From the NCBI GenBank assembly GCA_964510225.1, contig CAZEAN010000141.1:1-14627 (forward strand): a stretch of 14,627 nt of DNA. Direction: 5' to 3'. The notes beneath the pieces are model-generated. The model ran no database searches and was not told where the DNA came from. It was given only the letters and a program-made list of their open reading frames with translations. The translations under genes and the position numbers were made by a program. Positions 8,358-14,627 of this stretch are shown piece after piece (positions within the stretch are counted from its first letter, which is position 1; every line of letters begins with the position of its first letter). The stretch comes from CAZEAN01 sp964510225 (GTDB taxonomy: Bacteria; Planctomycetota; Planctomycetia; Isosphaerales; Isosphaeraceae).

Positions 8358-10272
8358 ATGGTTTTGCCAATGATCGAGAGAGGGCGTCTCAGCGTCCTCG
8401 TTCTGCTGATTCTCTGCTTCGGGTCCAGTCCAGCGTGGGCACAGGATCTCCTCCCCAAGCGTGATCAAGTGCAACCACCGGAACGAAACTCCTCTCCCTA
8501 TGCGAATGAGTTTTGTCCACATAACATTTGATATTACAATACATATCTGCATTTATTATGGCCGATAGACGCTGGGATGGCCGGTGCCACTCTGGCTCCT
8601 GACATCGCCTATTGATTTTCAAAGGGGGAGCGTGTGACCAGCTATACCGGCAAGGAGGTTAAGCTGAAACGCCCTCTCGATTTCATCGTGCTTGCAGACC
8701 ATGCTGAGAACTTTGGACTTGCAGACGCAATCCGTCGCTCTGATCCCGTCCTCCTTGCCAATCCAACGGGTAAGCGGTGGTACGACCATAAGCAAAGCCG
8801 GCAAGGGTTGAGACGCATTTTTAGAGTGGCTCCGCGCCATCGCTAGGAACGAGGACGCGATCAACGACCCTGAGATGAGTCGATCAATGTGGGAACGCTC
8901 CACCGCCAATGCCGATCGCTTCAATGATCCAGGCGTCTTCACGGCCTTCATCGGCTTCGAGTGGACATCCCAGCCAGGGGGCAATAATATCCACCGCGTG
9001 GTGGTCTTCCGGGGCAATGCTAATCGAGCGAACACAGTGATCCCCTTCTCGACGTACGATTCCGACAAACCCGAAGCCCTTTGGGACTACATGGAGGCTT
9101 TCTAGGCAACTACCGGCGGCAGAGTACTTGCCATCCCACACAACGGAAATCTCTCTAATGGGATCATATTTGATGACGTCACGTCGACGGGCAAGCCGAT
9201 CGATGCTGACTAAGCCCAACTTCGGATGGCTCGTGAGCCTCTCGCCGAACTTACGCAAGCCATGGGGACGGCTGAGGCTCACCCGCTGCTCTCACCCGAC
9301 GACGCGTTCGCTGAGTTCGAACTTCTTGACAGCGGTAACATTTCGGGATCAGTCGCCAAGACTCCAGAGATGCTCCCACGTGAATAAGCCAGGGAAACAC
9401 TGAAGCGTGGCTTGGCTTACGCAGCAAAACCTGGTGTCAACCCGTATAAGTTCGGGCTGATCGGGAGTACCGATAATCACACCACACTCTCAACCACTCG
9501 GGAGGAAAACTGGTTCGGCAACGCCCATTTCGACGAACCAACGCCCGAGCTTTATCAAGACGTGCTCATTTAAGTCGAAGATGATCCATCTCTTTCGATT
9601 ATAGCAACTGACCTCAGTGCTTCTGGACTCGTCGCCGTCTGGGTAACGGAGAACACCCGGGAAGCCATCTTCGATGCGATGGCCCGTAAAGAAGTGTATG
9701 CTAGGACCGGCATCAGACTCCTGGTCCGCATCTTTGGCGGTTGGGGCTGCGAACCAGAAGAGGTCGCTCGCCCCGAGTTTGCCCGCAGAGGCTACGATCG
9801 TGGTGTCGCGATGGGAGGCGATTTGCCACCAAGATCTAAGGCGGACGGTTCCCCGACATTCATGATCCGTGCACTCCGGGATCCGGATGGAGCCAACCTC
9901 GATCGAATCCAAATGATTAAGGGTTGGGTTGATGCCGATGGTAGACTATTCGAACGAATTTACGATGTCGCTGTCTCTGATGGCCGGGTGATCAACGGAG
10001 AGGGTCGGTGTCTAGAACCAGTCGGCAATACCGTTAGTCTGGCTGATCCGAGCTTCACCAATTCGATTGGAGACCCGCTCCTCGCGACTCATTGGAGCGA
10101 TCCCGACTTCGATCCTACCGAACGTGCTTTCTACTCTGTTCGCGTCCTGGAGATCCCGACTCCGCGATGGACTGCTTTCGACGCTAAATTCTTTGGTATC
10201 GAGATGCCGGAAGAACCGGTGATGGAACTCCAAGAACGCGCCTATAGTTCCCCGATTTGGTATACATCCTAA
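8358..10272 (+). pseudogene. secreted DUF3604-family protein pseudogene
   Basis: Nearly the whole of a DUF3604 protein (a family of about 600-700 residues related to PHP-type metal hydrolases, function unknown) can be read, but not in one piece. It opens with a good signal peptide ending SSPAWA-QD. Conserved blocks follow in family order: PLDFIVLADHAENFGLADAI, FTAFIGFEWTSQPGGNNIHR, LAIPHNGNLSNG, LLSPDDAFAEFE, FGLIGSTDNHT, EAIFDAMARKEVYARTG, RALRDPDGANLDRIQMIKGW and the C-terminus AYSSPIWYTS. Lesions: TGA 8529-8531 and TGA 8613-8615 in the first frame; a one-base frameshift at about 8783-8800; then, all in one frame, TGA 8809-8811, TAG 9103-9105, TAA 9211-9213, TAA 9385-9387 and TAA 9571-9573. 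From 9574 to the natural TAA at 10270-10272 the frame is open, so the tail may be miscalled as a small gene (for example from 9679). The metal-binding H-x-H motif is also lost. No mobile element borders it. Confidence 0.9.
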
Positions 10273-10343
10273 GCATCTTGTTGTAATTCGACGACTCCCA
10301 AGACTAAACGCAGATCATCAAAAGACTGGGCGGGAAGTCGTGC

Positions 10344-11348
10344 TCAGGGAACGCGGATCTGGTCGAGGATCTTGGAGAGTAGATCATCGGGAGTAAGTCC
10401 TTCGGCATCGGCCTCATAACCCAGCAGGATGCGGTGCCGAAGGACGTCGCGTGCGACACTCTTCACATCGAAGGGTGTGACATAATCACGTCCCGCAAGT
10501 AATGCTTGACCCTGAGCGGACCGAACGAGGGCAATCGTTGCACGAGGGCTACATCCGAGTTCGATCACGGAGTCGAGGTCGAGGCCGTAGGCAGCCGGTG
10601 TGCGCGTCGCACGGATCAAATCAACAATGTACTCTTTGATCGACGGTGCCGTTCTGACCGCTCGGGCTCGCTCTCTTAGGTCTTGTACTCGATCCCGATT
10701 TAACAGAGGAGGCAAGTTTTTCCGAGTGAACGGATCTGAGGCAATGTCTGGGAGGTCCAGCATGACCAACTCAGCCTCCCGACTAGGATAACCTACTTGT
10801 AATTTCATTAAGAAACGATCGAGCTGTGCTTCCGGAAGAGGATAGGTCCCCTCCTGCTCGATTGGGTTCTGTGTCGCGAGTACGAAGAAGGGATCGGGAA
10901 GTCGGATTGTCTCGTCACCGATGGTGACCTGCCTCTCCTGCATCGCTTCAAGCAAAGCGCTTTGGACCTTCGCTGGGGCTCGATTGATTTCGTCAGCGAG
11001 CAAGATACTGGTGACAATCGGCCCTTGCTTGACGTCAAACCGACCACTCTGCGGATGATAAACTTGAGTTCCGGTGAGGTCCGCCGGAAGTAAATCAGGT
11101 GTGAATTGGATCCGACGAAAGGGGAGTTCGAGCACCCTCGCGAGTTCGTGAACCGCACGGGTCTTCGCGAGGCCAGGGACTCCTTCGATTAAGACATGGC
11201 CGCCGGCCAGCAGTGCGATCACAAGTCGTTCGAGTAGTGATCGCTGGCCGACGACCGATTCTTCAAGCCGATCGATTAACTGGCGGAGATCATCAGCGAT
11301 CTGATGATTTGCTAAAGGTAGTTCGGGAATCGGATTAGGCTCAGGCAT
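10344..11348 (-). CDS. MoxR family AAA+ ATPase
   Basis: A 334-residue MoxR-type AAA+ ATPase; these enzymes act as chaperones in the assembly or activation of protein complexes, often with VWA-domain partners. Walker A is GVPGLAKT (56-63), Walker B is LLADE (106-110) followed by INRAP, and the sensor-1 region reads ATQNPIEQEGTYPLPEAQLD, the family signature. The C-terminal lid domain has CSPRATIALVRSAQ and GRDYVTPFDVKSVA, again typical, and the length is normal. I chose the ATG at 11346-11348; a TTG directly before it (11349-11351) would add one residue. No ribosome site is visible. The FHA-domain gene upstream ends 56 bases before it on the same strand, so the two are probably cotranscribed. 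The usual following DUF58 and VWA genes are absent: downstream lies the converging DUF3604 pseudogene. Confidence 0.94.
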   Translation of the reverse strand: MPEPNPIPELPLANHQIADDLRQLIDRLEESVVGQRSLLERLVIALLAGGHVLIEGVPGLAKTRAVHELARVLELPFRRIQFTPDLLPADLTGTQVYHPQSGRFDVKQGPIVTSILLADEINRAPAKVQSALLEAMQERQVTIGDETIRLPDPFFVLATQNPIEQEGTYPLPEAQLDRFLMKLQVGYPSREAELVMLDLPDIASDPFTRKNLPPLLNRDRVQDLRERARAVRTAPSIKEYIVDLIRATRTPAAYGLDLDSVIELGCSPRATIALVRSAQGQALLAGRDYVTPFDVKSVARDVLRHRILLGYEADAEGLTPDDLLSKILDQIRVP

Positions 11349-11404
11349 CAATGATGCAAAATTACTTTAGCTCGTTGATTTCATTGAAGCCTTTGCGACT
11401 GGAG

Positions 11405-12244
11405 CTAGCGTGTGGCACGACGACGCTCCATCATCTTCCTAAGGATATCTTCAGCAGCTTGGCTAGAGTCCGCGTCCATCTTCTGCTTGGATGAGGCTGA
11501 TTCTGTCGTAACCTCTTGTTGTTTCGCTGCATAGAAGGGATTAGATTCGTCAACAAAATCCTCGGGTGTCTCTTCGCCACCCTCTTCATCATCGAGCGTA
11601 TCGTAGAGATTTTCTTCTTGTTCAACCGCCTGAGTTTCCTCGGCGACATCCTCCTCAACTACTTCCTCTTCAACCTCTTCCTCCTCAACCACTTCCTCTT
11701 CAACCTCCTCTTCGTCAGACTCTGACTCAATCGTGGAGGAAGATTCAGAGGCTTGTTCCGGTGATGGCTGTTCAGCTGGAGGGGCTTCGGCTTGCTGATA
11801 AGTCTCAAACGTCATCGTGTCGCCACTGTAGACGCCAGAAGGACGCTCTGGGGCGGGTTTGTCTTCACCACCCACTAACCAAGAATCGACTTGATCGTTG
11901 CTAGCCTCACCTGCTACCTGCGGTTGGGATTTGACGGCCGGTGCACCTTGGATTACCAAGGCAAAAGTCAAGTTACCGATCTGAAGCAGATCTTGAGAGG
12001 AAACAACGCGGTCGGTGTTTGGTTCAAGCTTTACTTTATTTAAAATCGTACCATTACGACTGCCGAGATCGCGAACAATCACTTGGCCTTGCTTGATCTC
12101 GATTTCGGCGTGCTGCCGACTGACCTGCTCGTCATTAGGACGCAATTGGCATCCGACACCGCGGCCGATCCGGAATTGGGGGCCGGTCAGTGGAATCACT
12201 TTCCCTTCCGGCTTGCCCTGGACGACGATCAGGGAGACTTTCAT
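11405..12244 (-). CDS. FHA-domain protein with long acidic tail
   Basis: A 279-residue protein with an N-terminal FHA domain (about 1-100) and a long low-complexity tail. The FHA phosphothreonine-binding residues are all canonical: GR (27-28), SRQH (42-45) and GSRNGT (61-66). Residues 100-170 are rich in Pro, Glu, Gln and Ser, and 170-230 is strongly acidic with a tandem EVEEEVVEEE repeat. The C-terminus ends in a short basic helix, EDILRKMMERRRATR. There is no signal peptide or membrane helix, so it should be cytoplasmic. The tail is probably disordered, with the C-terminal helix perhaps a docking element. The FHA domain could read phosphorylation by a Ser/Thr kinase such as the one at 1941. 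The MoxR ATPase gene follows 56 bases downstream on the same strand. Start ATG 12242-12244 has no clear ribosome site but fits the FHA boundary. Confidence 0.88.
   Translation of the reverse strand: MKVSLIVVQGKPEGKVIPLTGPQFRIGRGVGCQLRPNDEQVSRQHAEIEIKQGQVIVRDLGSRNGTILNKVKLEPNTDRVVSSQDLLQIGNLTFALVIQGAPAVKSQPQVAGEASNDQVDSWLVGGEDKPAPERPSGVYSGDTMTFETYQQAEAPPAEQPSPEQASESSSTIESESDEEEVEEEVVEEEEVEEEVVEEDVAEETQAVEQEENLYDTLDDEEGGEETPEDFVDESNPFYAAKQQEVTTESASSKQKMDADSSQAAEDILRKMMERRRATR
11648..11707. repeat. two tandem 30-base units inside the FHA protein gene
   Basis: The units 11648-11677 and 11678-11707 match at 28 of 30 bases. On the minus strand they encode EVEEEVVEEE followed by EVEEEVVEED, residues 180-199 of the FHA protein. 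The unit is a multiple of three, so copy-number change keeps the frame. This looks like a recent duplication within the acidic tail. Confidence 0.8.
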
Positions 12245-12596
12245 GCCAGACGACCCATGAGTTAGGGGATCGAAGAAACCCCGGTGGAAGTTAACTCCGA
12301 ATTGGACGAGCCCGAAACACGAACAGTATGAATCGACGAAGTACGATCTGGGGAAGCAGTGACTTCTTCAATGAATCAAAAATACTGATTGTTTTGAAGG
12401 ATTCCTCGTGGCTCAGACTCCTTCCCTCTCCGTGAGGGTTGGTCGACCTCGACCTATGAGGAACAAAAACAATCGAATATGATTGATAAATCGATGATGT
12501 TGGAAGTGTCGAGTCTCTACATTGCGAATTAGCCTACCAGATGACAAGACCAATTCAAGAGGTCGGCTTGAGCTCAGAGAGGTTCTCGGGCCTTGA
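12245..12596. other. intergenic region between lipoate-type transferase gene and FHA gene
   Basis: Both neighbours are on the minus strand, so this holds the end of the gcvPB-lipM transcript and the promoter of the FHA-MoxR pair. I see no protein-coding frame with recognisable content. A small hairpin at 12424-12438 (CCCTC, loop TCCGT, GAGGG) and an AT-rich inverted repeat TCAAAA/TTTTGA near 12375-12400 are the only structures seen; neither has the G+C stem and T tract of a clear terminator. Confidence 0.4.
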
Positions 12597-13364
12597 TCAT
12601 CGACGCTTGGTCCACGCTTCAGTCCGAAAGATTGTTGTCGCGATGACTTCGATCCGCTGCAATTCTTTGTCTTGGAATTTGCTGAATCGAGGATTCAATC
12701 CTAGCATCGCCGAGAGATGAACTGTGAGCTGTTGCGACCAGCGATCTATGTTGAGCGGTACTTCGCTTGTAGAGGCACCCAGCTCTTTTAGCCCTTGGAT
12801 CTCAGTTGTCCTGGTCGATTGACGAAGGAGGATTGTGCTTTGTTGCAACAATGCCTCTCCTTTGCGACGTTGGGCACCGCCGACGATCTTTGCACCGTTG
12901 AGCACAAGATCGTCACGATCTGAACCGAGAAAACAAAGGAACGGGTGTGTTGATTCCGTCAATGGCTCAACGTCACCGCGTCGCTGTGCGTCATACCCTG
13001 CCTGCCGAAGAAACTCCATCACTGTGTGGTGAATCGATTGATACAAACGTCGCGGAGATCTTGCGGTGGGATGAATGGTTGGTAGTGCAACGGCAATCGT
13101 CAGCTCGTGTTCGTGCCAGATTGCACCACCGCCGGTCGCGCGACGTACGAGCGGAACTCCTGACCACCTTGGACTCGATGTCACCTCCTCAAACCGCTGG
13201 AAGGCACCGATACTGAGCGTCGGGACCGACCATTGATATGTCCGCAGGAGAGGAGTGCTCGGATCATCCGCAACCGACTCTAGCATCCACTGGTCGGTTG
13301 CCATGTTCCAGGGGCCATCATCGGAACGATTGGGAAGGATCCGAGCATCCAAGGGCGTACTCAT
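12597..13364 (-). CDS. lipoate-protein ligase / octanoyltransferase family protein (LipM/LplA-like)
   Basis: A 255-residue protein of the biotin/lipoate ligase fold, which transfers octanoyl or lipoyl groups to a lysine of lipoyl-domain proteins such as the glycine cleavage H protein. The signature RRATGGGAIWH (74-84) and the NGAKIVGGAQ segment with Lys159 are present. Cys144, in PFLCF ahead of that segment, is where LipM-type octanoyltransferases carry their catalytic Cys, which favours a LipM-like transferase over an ATP-using LplA; this is inferred from motif order and not certain. The length fits single-domain LipM-type enzymes, and no C-terminal accessory domain is evident. Its ATG overlaps the stop of gcvPB by four bases (ATGA, 13361-13364) and has no ribosome site of its own, so translation is probably coupled. 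The pairing with a glycine cleavage gene supports H protein as the acceptor. Confidence 0.85.
   Translation of the reverse strand: MSTPLDARILPNRSDDGPWNMATDQWMLESVADDPSTPLLRTYQWSVPTLSIGAFQRFEEVTSSPRWSGVPLVRRATGGGAIWHEHELTIAVALPTIHPTARSPRRLYQSIHHTVMEFLRQAGYDAQRRGDVEPLTESTHPFLCFLGSDRDDLVLNGAKIVGGAQRRKGEALLQQSTILLRQSTRTTEIQGLKELGASTSEVPLNIDRWSQQLTVHLSAMLGLNPRFSKFQDKELQRIEVIATTIFRTEAWTKRR
13361..13364 (-). promoter_or_regulatory. ATGA stop/start overlap between gcvPB and the lipoyl transferase gene
   Basis: On the minus strand the TGA of gcvPB (13361-13363) shares bases with the ATG of the next gene (13362-13364). With no Shine-Dalgarno site in front, reinitiation by ribosomes leaving gcvPB is the likely way the second gene is translated. 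Confidence 0.75.
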
Positions 13365-14627
13365 GAGACCGAGTGGAGCGTCGATACAACGTCAGATTCC
13401 GATTTAGGATTCGTCTCGGTCTCGGGCCGCCATTTTAAGACAGGCTTCTTAGCCGCTTTCACTTCATCGGGTCGTCGCACGGGCGTCGTCCGTGGCGCTT
13501 CATGGAGAAGCTCAGGATCTTCCTCGGCGATAGCACGCAACGCAGCAGCGAAGGCGTCAAGTGTTTCCCGACTTTCGGATTCGGTTGGTTCGACCATCAT
13601 CGCTTCCGAGACGATCAACGGGAAGTAAACGGTTGGTGCGTGGAAACCGTAATCGATCAAGCGCTTAGCGATGTCCATTGCGCGGACTCCTCGATCGCGT
13701 GCCATCGATCGTCCGGAAGCAACGAACTCGTGCATACAACGTTCACCCATAGGTACTGGGTAAACATCCTTGACGAGTGCAAGTAGATAATTTGCATTCA
13801 ATACCGCATGTTCTGCAACCTGACGGAGGCCATCCGGCCCTTGACTCCGGATGTAACAATAAGCACGCACAAGGACGCCCGTGTTGCCAAAGAAAGAACG
13901 GACCCGACCAATCGACTTGGGCCGATCGTTATCAAATTCGTACACTCCGTCCGCTCTCTGGGCGACAATCGGCGATGGGAGGTAAGGCGCTAGGTGATCG
14001 CGGACGGCAATTGGACCCGCCCCGGGGCCACCGCCACCGTGCGGTCCTGAGAAGGTCTTGTGGGGGTTGTAGTGCATCAAGTCGACGCCCATATCACCGG
14101 GGCGGACCACACCAAGAATGGCGTTCATGTTCGCGCCGTCGAGATAGAGTAGTGCGCCGCGGTCATGAAGCATCTTAGCAATCGTCACGATCTGGTCGTC
14201 AAAGATTCCAACCGTGTTGGGGTTGGTGATCATAAAGACGCCGACTTCATCATCGAGCTTCGACTCAAAATCAGCGAGGTCAACCAATCCCTTAGCCGTC
14301 GACTTGACGGTCTCTGTCCGGAATCCCGCGAGTTGTGCCGAGGCAGGGTTCGTCCCATGGGCACTATCGGGAACCAAGACTTTCGTCCGGTGCTCCCCAC
14401 GATCCTTGAATGCTGCAGCCGCGACCATTAGCGCGGTTAATTCGCCTTGAGCCCCTGCAGCTGGTTGCAGGCTTACGGCCTCAAGTCCAGCGATTTCAGC
14501 GAGGTATCCTTGTAATGCGTAGAGAAGCGCGAGCATCCCCTGAATCGTGTCTTCGGCCTGGTAGGGATGAAGCCCGCCGATCCCAGGGAGACTCGCGAGA
14601 CGTTCAATTCGCGAGGGGTTGTACGTC
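13361..14627 (-). CDS. gcvPB: glycine dehydrogenase (decarboxylating) subunit 2, partial (5' end beyond the right edge)
   Basis: The visible part is about 421 residues and starts in mid-protein with TYNPSRIERL, close to the family's N-terminal region, so only around 60-100 residues are missing. Subunit 2 of the two-subunit P protein carries the pyridoxal-phosphate lysine and decarboxylates glycine, passing aminomethyl to the lipoyl arm of the H protein. The PLP site is plain: HYNPHKTFSGPHGGGGPG, with the lysine codon at 14057-14059. Other conserved blocks are PGIGGLHPYQAEDT, GAQGELTAL, PDSAHGTNPASA, ITNPNTVGIF and FFGNTGVLVRAYCYI. The last 25 or so residues, with KKPVLKWRPETE, form a short variable tail. 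An ATG at 14536 is internal, not the start. Its partner subunit gcvPA would be expected just to the right of the window. The stop overlaps the next gene's start. Confidence 0.95.
   Translation of the reverse strand, partial: TYNPSRIERLASLPGIGGLHPYQAEDTIQGMLALLYALQGYLAEIAGLEAVSLQPAAGAQGELTALMVAAAAFKDRGEHRTKVLVPDSAHGTNPASAQLAGFRTETVKSTAKGLVDLADFESKLDDEVGVFMITNPNTVGIFDDQIVTIAKMLHDRGALLYLDGANMNAILGVVRPGDMGVDLMHYNPHKTFSGPHGGGGPGAGPIAVRDHLAPYLPSPIVAQRADGVYEFDNDRPKSIGRVRSFFGNTGVLVRAYCYIRSQGPDGLRQVAEHAVLNANYLLALVKDVYPVPMGERCMHEFVASGRSMARDRGVRAMDIAKRLIDYGFHAPTVYFPLIVSEAMMVEPTESESRETLDAFAAALRAIAEEDPELLHEAPRTTPVRRPDEVKAAKKPVLKWRPETETNPKSESDVVSTLHSVS

Noticed and set aside
8783..8811. Programmed frameshift in the DUF3604 gene
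   Set aside because: No slippery heptamer or downstream structure is evident, and stop codons occur before and after the shift.
554..9573. TGA read as Trp (altered genetic code), since TGA falls at expected Trp sites in both broken genes
   Set aside because: TAA and TAG stops and frameshifts also interrupt the same genes, neighbouring intact genes use TGG for Trp, and several of them end at TGA (10344-10346, 13361-13363).
9679..10272. Stand-alone 197-residue gene
   Set aside because: It is the conserved C-terminal third of the DUF3604 protein in the same frame as the upstream remains, with no ribosome site at its start; it belongs to the pseudogene.
11516..11904. Plus-strand open frames rich in Leu/Phe or Pro/Gln opposite the FHA gene
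   Set aside because: They are antisense shadows of the Glu/Val-rich acidic repeat; no ribosome site or recognised protein.
12424..12438. Hairpin CCCTC-TCCGT-GAGGG as a terminator for the lipoyl transferase transcript
   Set aside because: The stem has only five pairs and no T tract follows on the minus strand, so it is not convincing.
1..14627. Mobile element, prophage, defence island or CRISPR array
   Set aside because: No transposase, integrase, phage gene, terminal inverted repeats or regularly spaced repeats were seen; the genes are of ordinary chromosomal type.

Overview
The window looks like ordinary chromosomal DNA of a member of the Planctomycetota. The evidence is a PknB-type Ser/Thr kinase with one membrane helix, an FHA-GAF-SpoIIE phosphatase, an FHA protein beside a MoxR ATPase, a secreted DUF3604-type gene, a PIG-L deacetylase with a signal peptide, mid-50s GC content and few Shine-Dalgarno sites. 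The phylum is inferred from gene content, not from a marker gene. I see no rRNA, tRNA, CRISPR array, integrase or insertion sequence.

Left part (1-1679, minus strand): the remains of an ADP-ribosylglycohydrolase gene, broken by two stop codons and one frameshift and running off the left edge. It lies directly downstream of an intact gene for a secreted protein of unknown function.

Centre left (1941-7082, plus strand): a probable operon of a transmembrane Ser/Thr kinase, an FHA-GAF-PP2C (SpoIIE) phosphatase and a FAD-dependent dehydrogenase of the COG2509 type. Kinase and phosphatase together look like a local phospho-signalling module. A PIG-L family deacetylase gene (7097-8026, minus) converges on it with only 14 bases between the stop codons.

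Centre right (8358-10272, plus strand): a long pseudogene of a secreted DUF3604 protein with seven in-frame stops and one frameshift. Its last 230 or so codons are still open and conserved, so an automated pipeline may call that part a gene.

Right part (10344-14627, minus strand): a MoxR-type AAA+ ATPase preceded by an FHA protein with a long acidic tail (probable pair), then a LipM/LplA-type lipoyl or octanoyl transferase gene that overlaps the glycine dehydrogenase subunit 2 gene (gcvPB) by four bases. gcvPB is cut by the right edge. The overlap links glycine cleavage to the lipoylation that its H protein needs.

The most notable points are the two decayed genes, both losing codons mainly by nonsense changes; the tandem kinase/phosphatase; the FHA-MoxR pair lacking the usual DUF58/VWA neighbour inside the window; and the coupled gcvPB-lipM pair. 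I find no clear new defence or mobile system.
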